Shown here one piece after another: positions 42,051-50,761 of a stretch of 64,000 bases of DNA. A program made the position numbers and the translations under genes. A model generated the notes under the pieces. The model was not told the DNA's origin. It searched no databases and saw nothing but the letters and a program-made list of their open reading frames with translations. The first letter of the stretch is position 1; every line of letters begins with the position of its first letter. Origin of the DNA: Bifidobacterium pseudolongum subsp. globosum. Its GTDB lineage: Bacteria > Actinomycetota > Actinomycetes > Actinomycetales > Bifidobacteriaceae. The DNA lies in the NCBI RefSeq assembly GCF_000741295.1, contig NZ_JGZG01000005.1:558001-622000 (forward strand), given 5' to 3'.

Positions 42051-44054
42051 ATGACCGCCACAACCACCACCGAAGATCCCACAACCCCGGACGCTTCCGA
42101 CGCCTCCACGTTTGACGTCAACGAGTTCCTGAACCGTCTCGACGCCGTGTTCGCCAGCCACAGCGCCGCCACCAAAGCCGAGCCATTGCTGCTCGACGCC
42201 ATGACCGACGCCGAAAACGCCGGCGACTATGCCGGCCTGCTCACCGTGCTCAACGAGACGATGGGATTCTACCGGTCGCAAGGCCGCCACCAAGACAACC
42301 AGTGGATCATCCAGCGCGCGATCGAACTCGCCCTGCGACTGGGCCTCGAAGGCACCGAAGCGTGGACCACCACACTCATCAACGCCGCCACATCACAGCG
42401 CGCCGCCGGCAACATGGAACAGGCCGAAGACCTCTACGAGCAGGCGCTCGCCTCCGCGCGCACCACCCTCGCGCCCACCGACCGCCGCCTCGCCGCCCTG
42501 CATAACAACTATTCGATGCTCCTGAGTGAAACCGACCGCCCCGCCAAGGCGCGCGCCGAACTCGAGGAGGCGCTGCACATCCTCGAATCGTCAAGCCCCG
42601 ACCCCACGCACGACGTCGACATCGCCTCCACATGCACCAACCTCGCGCTACTCACGCTGCAGAACGGCAGTGGCGGCGAGCAGGCGCTCAGCGAGGCGCG
42701 CACACTCGCGGACCGTGCGCTCGCGATCTACCGCGACGCGCACGCCGAACACAGCGCGCATTTCGCGTCCGCGCTCGCCGGCGCCGCGCAGGTGAGCTTC
42801 GCCGCCGGCGACGCCGTGGCCGCGGTCAGGGACTATGAGCGGGCGCTCGCGATCATCGCCGAATGCTACGGCGAGCATACCGAATATTACGCGGTGACCG
42901 CGCAGAACCTGGCCGAGGCGCGTGCGGCGCTCGCTGCGCAGAGCACGCCGGATTCCACCAGAACACCCGAGGGGCCGCAGCCCTCGCCCGCACAGCCGTC
43001 CGCGCCGCACCGGCACGTGGAACCGGCCGCGCACCCCGCGCAGACGAGCGGACTGCAGCTCGCGCGCGATTATTGGCTCGCCTATGGCAAGCCAATGCTC
43101 GCCGAACGCTACGCCGAATTCGCCCCGCGCATCGCCGTCGGCCTCGTGGGGCACGGGTCGGAATGCTACGGCTTCGACGACGCCCTTTCGCACGACCACG
43201 ACTTCGGCCCGCGCTTCTGCATGTGGCTCACCGCAAGCGACTATGCGCGCATCGGCGAACAGCTGCAGTCCGACTACGAATCCCTACCCGCGCAGTTCAA
43301 CGGCTTCGCGCGCACCGGTGCCACGCCCCGCGCGCAGGGCGCGGGGCGGCGTAGCGGCGTGTTCGAGATCGGTGAGTTCTTCACATCGGTCACCGGTTAC
43401 CCCACCGCGCCAGGCGAGGACGAGCCGCATCTGTGGATGATGCTCGACGAGGCCACGCTCGCTGCCGCCACGAACGGCCGCGTGTTCGCCGACGCACTCG
43501 GCGCGTTCTCCAAGACACGCCAATCGTTCAAGCTCATGCCCGACGACGTGCGCCTGGCGTTGGTCTCCAAACGCCTCGGCATAATCGCGCAGGCGGGCCA
43601 ATACAATCTGCCACGCATGCTGCAGCGGGGCGACGGCGCCGCCGCATGGCTGTGCGTGAGCGAATTCGCCGACGCCGTCTCGTCGCTCGTCTTCCTGATC
43701 AACAATCCCGTGACGGTGGGCTATGCGCCGTACTACAAATGGCGGTTCGCGGCGCTGCGCGCGTTGAGCGCACGCGCCGGCATGCGGCTGACGGGCGTGT
43801 GCGCGCAGCTCGAACAGGTGCTGCGCCTTGCCTCGGCGGCGTGTTTCGGTGGCGCAGGATTCGGCGAGGGCGGCGCGGGGGCGGCGCCGAATGTGCGCGA
43901 AGTGCAGCGGATTGTGGGCGATATCTGCGCGCAGATCGTGCAGACCTTGCAGGCCCTCGGCCTGACGACGAGCGACGAGGACTTCCTCGAATGGCAGCGC
44001 CCATACATCGAAGCGCACATCACAAGCGACGCCGCGTGTCTGCACAGTCTGTGA
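42051..44054 (+). CDS. TPR protein with DUF4037 nucleotidyltransferase domain
   Basis: A 667-residue protein. Residues about 50-310 form tetratricopeptide-like helical repeats (AALHNNYSMLLSETDRPAKA, TCTNLALLTLQNG, HSAHFASALAGAAQVSFAAG). After a Pro/Ala linker comes a DUF4037 domain (about 340-660) of the nucleotidyltransferase fold: the GHGSECYGF loop near 368 and DHDFGP near 383 supply the Gly-Ser and Asp-x-Asp metal site. Its partner DUF4125 follows 15 nt downstream. It lies 32 nt after the response regulator and may be co-regulated with the envelope-stress module. Substrate is unknown. Confidence 0.78.
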   Translation: MTATTTTEDPTTPDASDASTFDVNEFLNRLDAVFASHSAATKAEPLLLDAMTDAENAGDYAGLLTVLNETMGFYRSQGRHQDNQWIIQRAIELALRLGLEGTEAWTTTLINAATSQRAAGNMEQAEDLYEQALASARTTLAPTDRRLAALHNNYSMLLSETDRPAKARAELEEALHILESSSPDPTHDVDIASTCTNLALLTLQNGSGGEQALSEARTLADRALAIYRDAHAEHSAHFASALAGAAQVSFAAGDAVAAVRDYERALAIIAECYGEHTEYYAVTAQNLAEARAALAAQSTPDSTRTPEGPQPSPAQPSAPHRHVEPAAHPAQTSGLQLARDYWLAYGKPMLAERYAEFAPRIAVGLVGHGSECYGFDDALSHDHDFGPRFCMWLTASDYARIGEQLQSDYESLPAQFNGFARTGATPRAQGAGRRSGVFEIGEFFTSVTGYPTAPGEDEPHLWMMLDEATLAAATNGRVFADALGAFSKTRQSFKLMPDDVRLALVSKRLGIIAQAGQYNLPRMLQRGDGAAAWLCVSEFADAVSSLVFLINNPVTVGYAPYYKWRFAALRALSARAGMRLTGVCAQLEQVLRLASAACFGGAGFGEGGAGAAPNVREVQRIVGDICAQIVQTLQALGLTTSDEDFLEWQRPYIEAHITSDAACLHSL

Positions 44055-44068
44055 GGGAAAGGGAAACC

Positions 44069-44719
44069 ATGAGTGCGACCACGAGTGAGGGCGCCACGGG
44101 CGCGCAGGAACGCCAGCGGCTTATCGCCACAATCATCGACCTGGAATGGGGCCAGTTCCAGCGCACCACGAACCAAGGCGGCCGCGCGGCATGTCAGGGC
44201 AACCGTCCGATGTTCGAACAGATGCGGTTCAGCCAGTTCACGCCATGGCCCTGCGAACTGCTCGCCAGCTACCGTGCGGACCTCGAAGACGCGAACCGCG
44301 AAGGCCGCAATCTCGTGACCGAAAAATACGCACGCATGATGGAGTCGACCGACCCCGAGACCTACGCGCGTGAGCTCGCGCCGTATCTGCCCGAGCTCAC
44401 CGCCGAGCGCACGGTGCATCAGGAGCGCATCATCACGCAGCAGGTGGCATGGGCGCGCGCGTTCATGCAACGCTGGCCCAAGCTCGGTGCGGCGATGCGC
44501 GTGCTCACCACTGCGCAGGACACGCCGGAACAGACGTCGTTCGAGACCTATCTGCGCGGCGAACTGGGCACGTACAGCACCCGCACGCTCGCGCTGTACG
44601 GGCGTTTTGTGGACGCACTGGCGAGCGCGGGGCGCAACCTCACCGAGGAGACCGTCGGCGTGACGGTGCGTCTGGCTGGATTCGACGGCCTCGAAAAGGC
44701 CGAACGCGCGCAAGCGTAA
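44069..44719 (+). CDS. DUF4125 family protein
   Basis: A 216-residue soluble protein matching DUF4125 by layout: IIDLEWGQFQRTTNQGGRAACQ, FEQMRFSQFTPWP, SYRADLEDANREGRNLVTEKYARMME. The family has no known function but is repeatedly found beside DUF4037 nucleotidyltransferases in actinobacteria and Firmicutes, as here. It may be the substrate, activator or antitoxin of the NTase. ATG 44069 has AGGGAAAGGGAA upstream. The downstream gene starts 98 nt later. Confidence 0.78.
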   Translation: MSATTSEGATGAQERQRLIATIIDLEWGQFQRTTNQGGRAACQGNRPMFEQMRFSQFTPWPCELLASYRADLEDANREGRNLVTEKYARMMESTDPETYARELAPYLPELTAERTVHQERIITQQVAWARAFMQRWPKLGAAMRVLTTAQDTPEQTSFETYLRGELGTYSTRTLALYGRFVDALASAGRNLTEETVGVTVRLAGFDGLEKAERAQA

Positions 44720-44802
44720 CGGCGCCGCGGCCGTATCCGCACCGCGTCCACGCCCGCGGCGGAAAAGCGCCGGCACAGGAACATGGTTGGCATTGCGCGC
44801 AT

Positions 44803-44808
44803 TACAGT
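44803..44808 (+). promoter_or_regulatory. -10 box of membrane hydrolase gene
   Basis: TACAGT, eight bases before GTG 44817. Confidence 0.45.
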
Positions 44809-44816
44809 GGGGAAAT

Positions 44817-46412
44817 GTGCAGCATTTCTGGAAGCAACTCGCGTGGACATTGGGTGCGTCGGTGGTATTGTGCGCCCTGCTCATGGGCCTGGGCGTATGG
44901 ATGACACCGCCATGGAAAGTGGAACCGCTCGACGAGCACATCTCGCTGTCCTCGTCGAACACGGCCATTGAAGCCAAGAGCATACGCGCCGAGACCGAAG
45001 GCACGTACCAGGTCAAGGAGACGCACCGCACGCTCACGGTGAGCGGCGGCAAACAGGTCGACGCGATTGTGCGCGAGCCCATCGACGCGTCGGGCAAACG
45101 GCCAGCCGTCGAATTCATCCACGGATCGGGAACCGGCGACTCCTCTACAAACAGCGACATCGCGCATGCGTTCGCCTCGGCCGGCATTGTAACGCTTGTG
45201 CAAAGCAAGCGGCTCGACAACTATTCGGCGCTGCACCGTGATTACGAGGCCTCCGCAACCGATTACCTGACCGGCATCGATACGCTGCGGTCCCTGCCGA
45301 ACGTGGACGCGAACAAAGTGGGCATCTACGCGGAATCGGAAGGCACGTGGATCACCACGTTGATCACCAAGCGCGACCCCTCGATCGCGTTCACCGTGCT
45401 CGTCTCGGCGCCTGTGTTCTCCGCACGCCAGCAGATGGCCGTCGGCGCCACCGAATACCTGCACATCATCGGCGCGCCGGAAGGCGTGGAAGGCATTGTG
45501 CCGAAGATGCTCAGCCTGAACCCGGGCATGCTTGGACTGGAATACGCGTCGTTCAATGCGGCCGATTACCGAAACACGCTCACCATGCCACTGCTCGTGG
45601 TGTATGGCACGCTCGACCGGTCGATGCCGGTCGAACAGAGCGCGCAACAATTGCTGCAGGACGCGAACAGCGTGGGCAACACCAACACGATGGTGCGCTA
45701 CTACCCCACCAACCACCAGATTCGCTTGGGTTCGTCGCTGTCCAAGCCCGGCCTACCCCTGCCCGACCAGTACACGCACGACATCGAATCATGGGTCAAC
45801 GCGGTGGCCGCCGGCGCCACAGCCGGCGACTGGACCACGCCCAAAATCGCGGGGTCGCAGCCATTCCAACAGTTCGCGGTGCCCACCGACATCCGTCCGG
45901 GCCTCATCACATCGTTCAACGTGCTCGTGGCGATGTTCGTGTTCATTGTGCTGATGTGGGCCGTCACGGTCGTGCTGTGCATCGCGTCGCACCTAGGGCG
46001 CAAGAAGCGCGCACACGTGTCCACAGACGCCAACGGGCGCACGCTCATCCACCGCTTCACCAAGCAGACACAGACACTCATCATCACCAACATCGTGCTC
46101 GCGCCCATCATCACGCTCGGGTTTCTGGGCTACTTCGCGTTCACCGGGGTCGCCGCGCTCAACCTGCGCGATTGCGCCACCGCGCTCGCCGTGGGCTGGA
46201 TCTGCCTGCGCATCGGCGCGGCGGTCTCCATCGTGCTGCTGTGCTGGCTGTGGGTGCGCATGTTCTTCTTCTACGGGCCGGGGCGCTTCGATGCCGATGA
46301 TCCCGAGCCCGAGGCGCGCATGGCACGCGGTCATTGCGCGATCGTCGCATGCCTTTCGTTGTGCGTGCTTGTGGCGCTCGCGCTCGGCGTGTTCTTCAAT
46401 CTCATCAGCTGA
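44817..46412 (+). CDS. Membrane-anchored alpha/beta hydrolase
   Basis: A 531-residue protein with an N-terminal membrane helix (about 8-28), an extracellular alpha/beta hydrolase domain (about 60-350) and three transmembrane helices near the C terminus. The nucleophile is in GIYAESEGTW (A-E-S-E-G elbow), the acid in VVYGTLDRSMPVE and the His in YYPTNHQIRLG, so the triad is complete. The topology suggests the hydrolase faces outside and acts on cell-envelope or peptide substrates. GTG 44817 is preferred (TACAGT eight bases before); longer in-frame starts have no ribosome site. It follows the DUF4125 gene but has its own promoter. Confidence 0.8.
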   Translation: MQHFWKQLAWTLGASVVLCALLMGLGVWMTPPWKVEPLDEHISLSSSNTAIEAKSIRAETEGTYQVKETHRTLTVSGGKQVDAIVREPIDASGKRPAVEFIHGSGTGDSSTNSDIAHAFASAGIVTLVQSKRLDNYSALHRDYEASATDYLTGIDTLRSLPNVDANKVGIYAESEGTWITTLITKRDPSIAFTVLVSAPVFSARQQMAVGATEYLHIIGAPEGVEGIVPKMLSLNPGMLGLEYASFNAADYRNTLTMPLLVVYGTLDRSMPVEQSAQQLLQDANSVGNTNTMVRYYPTNHQIRLGSSLSKPGLPLPDQYTHDIESWVNAVAAGATAGDWTTPKIAGSQPFQQFAVPTDIRPGLITSFNVLVAMFVFIVLMWAVTVVLCIASHLGRKKRAHVSTDANGRTLIHRFTKQTQTLIITNIVLAPIITLGFLGYFAFTGVAALNLRDCATALAVGWICLRIGAAVSIVLLCWLWVRMFFFYGPGRFDADDPEPEARMARGHCAIVACLSLCVLVALALGVFFNLIS

Positions 46413-46415
46413 ACG

Positions 46416-47132
46416 CTAGTCGAGCGTAAGTGCGCGGATCTGCGCCGCGCTCTCGAAACGCACGGCCTGCAGGCCCGCGGCGCGCGCGGCGAGCACATTG
46501 CACGCATTGTCATCCACGAACAGCGTCTGCGCGGGATCGAGATGGAAACGGCCGATCGCGATGTCGTAGATGCGCGGATCCGGCTTGGCGACGCCCTCCT
46601 GCGCTGAAATGACCTTGCCGCCGAGCAGGTTGAGCCAAGGGTATTTGCCGTGCATCTCGCGCACGCCGCGCACGGTGAAATTGGTCAGTCCCCACAGGCG
46701 CACGCCGCGCGCGTGCAAGTCGCGCATGAGCGTGGGCATGCCGTCGATCATGTCGTAGAACCCGAGCCGTTGGAACTCGAAATACAGGCGCATGATCCAC
46801 GCCACGGCCGGCCCGTGTTCACGCTCGTAGTCGGCGATGATGCGCTCCTCGCTCCAGCCCAAGTCGGCGAGGTCGTCGTAGTACGCCACGCCGTGCGGAT
46901 CGGCCGGGTCGAAGAACATGTCGACGACGCCCGCCGGGTACAGCCCTTCGATCGTGCGGCGGGGGCGCCAGTCGATAAGCACCCCGCAGTAGCCGAACAT
47001 GACGTCGGTGTAGCGCGGTGTGGCGAGCGGTTCAGCCGAACGCCCCAAGTCAGGCACGGCGGCCGGTTCAAGCGAACGGCCCAGATCAGGTGCGGCGGGC
47101 GCGGCGAGCGGAATGCGTGCGGGATGCTCCAT
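46416..47132 (-). CDS. HAD-superfamily protein lacking the nucleophile Asp
   Basis: A 238-residue HAD-IA-type protein. Motif II is GLTNFTV, motif III Lys in GVAKPDPRIYD and motif IV FVDDNACN. Motif I reads VMFGYCGVLIDW where the family has FDxxGVL, so the nucleophilic Asp is Gly and normal phosphatase chemistry should be lost. The N terminus holds two copies of an APDLGRS...EP-like repeat (about 16-40). ATG 47132 has TACGAT seven bases upstream. It may bind a phosphorylated ligand or regulate a partner rather than hydrolyse. Convergent with the hydrolase gene; three bases separate the stops. Confidence 0.82.
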   Translation of the reverse strand: MEHPARIPLAAPAAPDLGRSLEPAAVPDLGRSAEPLATPRYTDVMFGYCGVLIDWRPRRTIEGLYPAGVVDMFFDPADPHGVAYYDDLADLGWSEERIIADYEREHGPAVAWIMRLYFEFQRLGFYDMIDGMPTLMRDLHARGVRLWGLTNFTVRGVREMHGKYPWLNLLGGKVISAQEGVAKPDPRIYDIAIGRFHLDPAQTLFVDDNACNVLAARAAGLQAVRFESAAQIRALTLD

Positions 47133-47283
47133 GGCTTTCATCGTACGGCGCTGAATGGCCAAACGACCGCGCCTCCCAGACGAAAGTCATGTTTTGCCGC
47201 CCGCATCATGACAACCCTCTGAGGTTTGGCCACGCTGCGACGGACAACGACACGCTTCCGCCGCTACGGACACAATACTTTTT

Positions 47284-47349
47284 TGCTACGGGTAGTGCAC
47301 AACGGGTCACAACATGTCGTTGTTCGATAAATACACACTACCCGTAGCA
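47284..47349. repeat. Second copy of the TACGGGTAGTG inverted repeat
   Basis: TGCTACGGGTAGTG (47284-47297) pairs with CACTACCCGTAGCA (47336-47349); the loop is 38 nt. It shares the TACGGGTAGTG core with the larger element at 28257-28394, 19 kb away, and likewise lies in an A+T-rich spacer. Confidence 0.65.
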
Positions 47350-47523
47350 GAATGATTGCACTGGTCAGGACCGCTCGCCGAGCCCATCTGCCATTGCGCG
47401 GCACCTGCAGATGGCGCCGCTACGCGAGCAAAAGAACAACCCGCTGTTTCAGCGAGTTTCCTATCTGTGGCGGCCATGCGGCCATGCGGTGATTCCTCCT
47501 CGGCATCGCACCGCCAAATACAT

Positions 47524-47561
47524 AGATATATAGAGATATATAGAGATATATAGATATATAG
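47524..47561. repeat. AGATATATAG tandem repeat
   Basis: Three exact 10-bp units (47524-47553) and a partial fourth. It is almost pure A+T in a G+C-rich genome and could slip during replication. No gene overlaps it. Confidence 0.7.
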
Positions 47562-47586
47562 ATATTCAGTTTTACCTACCAGCCGT

Positions 47587-47682
47587 CTACCGCTGTTCGG
47601 GCACCATGCCCTGCGCCTCGGCGTCCATCTCGGCCATCAGCCTATCCAGGGCGACAAACGTCGACTCCCATTGGTCGCGCAT
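47587..47682 (-). CDS. Small 31-residue open reading frame
   Basis: MRDQWESTFVALDRLMAEMD... ends QGMVPEQR with a TAG stop. The ATG at 47682 follows an excellent AGGAGGGG six to eight bases upstream, the main reason to list it. The peptide is acidic, has no membrane segment and no family I recognise. It could be a real small protein or the remaining start of a larger decayed gene in a degraded spacer. Confidence 0.4.
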   Translation of the reverse strand: MRDQWESTFVALDRLMAEMDAEAQGMVPEQR

Positions 47683-47863
47683 CGCGTACCCCTCCTTTCT
47701 TCATCTCGTCTTCACAAAACATCCACATATCGTAACGGCACTCACGAACTTGGTTCCGCTGCGAGCGATGACAGCCCTAAGCCTTTGGGCCTGTCGGCGG
47801 GGCACCTGTCTGTAAGTGTCCGAAATCACGCAGAGCGGCCATGATGCAGAGACAGCTGGCATG

Positions 47864-47893
47864 AAAAAAGGTTTTGAACCGAAGTCCAAAACC
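47864..47893 (-). terminator. Intrinsic terminator after tRNA-Ser
   Basis: GGTTTTG (47870-47876) pairs with CAAAACC (47887-47893) around a 10-nt loop; six A's (47864-47869) give a U6 tail on the minus strand transcript. Confidence 0.8.
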
Positions 47894-47900
47894 CTGTAGG

Positions 47901-47985
47901 CGGATAGGGCGAGATTCGAACTCGCGGATGGTTGCCCATCAACGGTTTTCAAGACCGTCTCCTTAGACCGCTCGGACACCTATCC
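47901..47985 (-). tRNA. tRNA-Ser (TGA)
   Basis: An 85-nt serine tRNA: acceptor GGATAGG pairs with CCTATCC, the anticodon loop is CTTGAAA (anticodon TGA), a long variable arm is present and the T arm has GTTCGAATC. G73 is followed by CCT, so CCA is not encoded. It lies 87 nt after serS on the same strand. Confidence 0.95.
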
Positions 47986-48072
47986 AATATGCGTGACGCA
48001 CGGTGTATCAGTGTAGCACGGCATGCGGTCCATGCCCCACCAAACACCGGGCGCCACACAAAATCCAATGAA

Positions 48073-49356
48073 TCAGGCCTCCCACTTGGTGGGTTCGATC
48101 ACCTCTTTGCCACCCATGTACGGGCGCATGGCCTGCGGAATCACGATCGAGCCATCCTTCTGCTGGTGGTTCTCCATGATCGCCACGAGCCAGCGCGTGG
48201 TGGCCAACGTGCCGTTGAGCGTGGCGACAGGCTCGGTGCCGTTCTCCACACGCTCGCGGATGTTGAGGCGTCGCGCCTGGTACTGCGTGCAGTTCGAGGT
48301 GGACGTGAGCTCACGGTAGCGGCCCTGCGTGGGGACCCATGCCTCGCAGTCGAACTTGCGTGCGGCGGACGAGCCAAGGTCGCCGGCGGCCGTGTCGATC
48401 ACACGGTACGGCACCTCGACCTTGCCGAGCATCTCCTCTTCCATCGCCAGCAGGTGCTTGTGCTGCTCGTAGGAATCCTCGGGCTTGCAGTAGACGAACA
48501 TCTCCACCTTGTCGAACTGGTGCACGCGGATGATGCCGCTCGTGTCCTTGCCTGCGGCGCCGGCCTCGCGGCGGTAGCACGAGCTCCAACCGCAATAGCG
48601 CAGCGGGCCGTTGCTCAGATCGAGGATCTCATCCTCATGCATGCCGGCGAGCGCCACTTCCGACGTGCCCACGAGGTAATCCTCATCCGGTTCGCGCAGA
48701 CGGTAGATCTCGTCGGCGTGCGAATTGAGGAAGCCGGTGCCACGCATCACTTCCGGGCGCACGAGCGTCGGCGTGATCGCGAGCACGAAGTCATGCTCCT
48801 GCGCCTGGTCCACGGCCATCGTGAGCATGGCGATCTGCAGGCGCGCGATGTCGCCGCGCAGGAAGTAGAAGCGCGAACCGCTCACCTTCACACCGCGCTT
48901 CATGTCGATGCCCGCGACCTCTTCGCCGAGCGTCAAGTGGTCCTTCGGTTCGAAGCCCTCGGCCGCGAAATCGCGGATCGTGCCGACCTTCTTGACCACC
49001 ACATAGTCGTCTTCGCCGCCTTCGGGGGCCTCGGGCTCCACGATGTTCGACAGCTTCCACATGGCGGTGGTGTATTCCTCGTTCGCGCTGTCCGCGTCCG
49101 CCTTATACGCCGAAACCTGCTCGGAAAGCTCCTTCGTCTTGGCGATCAGCGCGGCCTTCTCATCGGCTGGAGCCTTGGCGACTTGCTTGCCGATCTCTTT
49201 CTGCTGGGCGCGCGCCTCCTCGAACTTCTTGAGCGAGGAGCGGCGCACTTCGTCGGAACGCAGTACCTCATCCACCAGTTCCACGGACTCGCCACGCTTG
49301 CGCTGCGATTCCTTGACGACCTCGGGATGTTCGCGAATGAATTGAATATCAAGCAT
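48073..49356 (-). CDS. serS: Seryl-tRNA synthetase
   Basis: SerS charges tRNA-Ser. The 427-residue protein begins MLDIQFIREHPEVVKESQRKRGE, the start of the long helical hairpin (about 25-105) that grips the tRNA variable arm; the class II core follows with motif 2 CYRREAGAAGKDTSG and motif 3-like region near VATLNGTLATTRWLVAIMENHQ. ATG 49356 has TACTCT seven bases upstream and no ribosome site, a likely leaderless start. tRNA-Ser follows and may share the transcript. Confidence 0.95.
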   Translation of the reverse strand: MLDIQFIREHPEVVKESQRKRGESVELVDEVLRSDEVRRSSLKKFEEARAQQKEIGKQVAKAPADEKAALIAKTKELSEQVSAYKADADSANEEYTTAMWKLSNIVEPEAPEGGEDDYVVVKKVGTIRDFAAEGFEPKDHLTLGEEVAGIDMKRGVKVSGSRFYFLRGDIARLQIAMLTMAVDQAQEHDFVLAITPTLVRPEVMRGTGFLNSHADEIYRLREPDEDYLVGTSEVALAGMHEDEILDLSNGPLRYCGWSSCYRREAGAAGKDTSGIIRVHQFDKVEMFVYCKPEDSYEQHKHLLAMEEEMLGKVEVPYRVIDTAAGDLGSSAARKFDCEAWVPTQGRYRELTSTSNCTQYQARRLNIRERVENGTEPVATLNGTLATTRWLVAIMENHQQKDGSIVIPQAMRPYMGGKEVIEPTKWEA

Positions 49357-49363
49357 GAGCACC

Positions 49364-49369
49364 AGAGTA
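49364..49369 (-). promoter_or_regulatory. serS -10 box, likely leaderless start
   Basis: TACTCT on the minus strand, seven bases before the serS ATG; the same hexamer as at serC. Confidence 0.5.
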
Positions 49370-49534
49370 ATGCGCTTAGCAGACAGATCACCGCCCGTTT
49401 TCCGCGGCTTTTCCAAGCGCGCACACCGCACCGCCATGCGCATCTGACCCCGCGCGAACCACGGGTTGCTAAGATTATGCTTTGACCGATTGCGCAGGCG
49501 CTCCGGCGCAGCGAGAGAGCGAGGACACGAAGTC

Positions 49535-50668
49535 ATGAACCCACAGACGATCATACTGCTCACCGTCATGCTCGTGCTCATCGCCGCAATCATCGCCCTC
49601 ATCGCGTTCCTGCGCATGCGCATGCACCGCCGGCGCGTGGCGTTGCTGCAGCAGCGCCGCGACGACCAGGTGCACTACGCGTTCATCATCAACCCGTCCA
49701 AACCCGCCGCCGCACAGACACGCCAGCGGATCGAGGCATACTGCAAGGCGAAGGGGCTGACCGAAGTCGTGTTCATCGAGACGATGCTCGACAAAGACGG
49801 CCGTGTCTGCGCGCTCGAGGCGCTCGACGGTGGCGCCGACGTGGTGATTGCCGTGGGCGGCGACGGCACCGTGCGCACGGTGGCGAGCGCGCTCGCCGGC
49901 ACCGAGCACGCGATGGGCATTGTGCCGATCGGCACCGGCAATCTCTTCGCGCGCAACATGGGCATTCCGCTCGACGACATCGAGGCCGCGCTGACGATCG
50001 CCGTCTCGCACGGGTCGCGGCGCGTGGACCTGGGCCGGGTGAATCTGCTCGACGACCCGACTGAGGACCATGGGCATGCGTTCCTGATCATCGCGGGCAT
50101 CGGGTTCGACGCGGTGATGATCGATGACACGGATCCGAACCTCAAGCGCAATTTCAGTTGGCTTGCCTATTTCTTCTCCGGCGCGAAGCACCTGTTCGCG
50201 CCCAAATACCGTGCCGAGGTGCGCATCGAGGCGGCCGACCACACCGTGCACACCGACCGCGGGCTCGAATTGCGCACGTTCATGGCGGGCAATTGCGGCG
50301 AGATTCCCGTGTTTTCGCTCATGCCCGACGCGTCGTTCAACGACGGCCTGCTCGACTTCGAGGTGATCGACACGACCGGCGGCCTGCTCGGCTGGGCGAA
50401 TCTGTTCGGTGATGTGGTGCACCAGACAATTACGAAGAAGGCGAAGCAGAGTCCGCTGTCCATGCATTCGAAACTCGAGCAGATGCAGGGCTACAGCGCC
50501 GAGGTGCGCCTCGACCGGCCCGTGCTCGCGCAGGTCGACGGCGACATGCTGCCGAGCACGCAGCATCTGCGGTTCTCTGTGGAGCCTGAGGCGTTGATTG
50601 TGCGCGTGCCGCTGCCCGACCCGGAGCAGCTGAGCGCGACCGCGCAGATGCCGGCTGTGCGTGCCTGA
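49535..50668 (+). CDS. Diacylglycerol-kinase-family lipid kinase
   Basis: A 377-residue protein with an N-terminal membrane helix (5-28), then a DAGK catalytic domain: FIINPSKPAAAQ, the phosphate-binding loop VGGDGTVRTVASAL and GIVPIGTGNLFARNMGIP, the family signature. YegS/DgkB-like enzymes phosphorylate diacylglycerol or related lipids and recycle phosphatidate. The substrate is not certain. ATG 49535 has GAGCGAGGA upstream. Divergent from serS. Confidence 0.9.
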   Translation: MNPQTIILLTVMLVLIAAIIALIAFLRMRMHRRRVALLQQRRDDQVHYAFIINPSKPAAAQTRQRIEAYCKAKGLTEVVFIETMLDKDGRVCALEALDGGADVVIAVGGDGTVRTVASALAGTEHAMGIVPIGTGNLFARNMGIPLDDIEAALTIAVSHGSRRVDLGRVNLLDDPTEDHGHAFLIIAGIGFDAVMIDDTDPNLKRNFSWLAYFFSGAKHLFAPKYRAEVRIEAADHTVHTDRGLELRTFMAGNCGEIPVFSLMPDASFNDGLLDFEVIDTTGGLLGWANLFGDVVHQTITKKAKQSPLSMHSKLEQMQGYSAEVRLDRPVLAQVDGDMLPSTQHLRFSVEPEALIVRVPLPDPEQLSATAQMPAVRA

Positions 50669-50699
50669 ATCAGCCGGCCATGCTGCCCCATACATGACA

Positions 50700-50731
50700 A
50701 GAGCGGCCGCCACGATTGTGGCGGCCGCTCT
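50700..50731. terminator. Bidirectional terminator, 14-bp arms
   Basis: AGAGCGGCCGCCAC (50700-50713) and its complement (50718-50731) with loop GATT, between the convergent lipid kinase and PTS genes. The loop is followed by TATTG. Confidence 0.85.
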
Positions 50732-50761
50732 ATTGGTTGAGCTCAGTCTTGCTCAGCGCAC

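Larger units (their letters stand above)
47133..47586. other. A+T-rich spacer with inverted repeat and microsatellite
   Basis: About 450 bp without a supported gene. It contains the 47284-47349 inverted repeat and the 10-bp tandem repeat at 47524-47561. Base composition is clearly lower in G+C than the genes around it. Confidence 0.5.
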
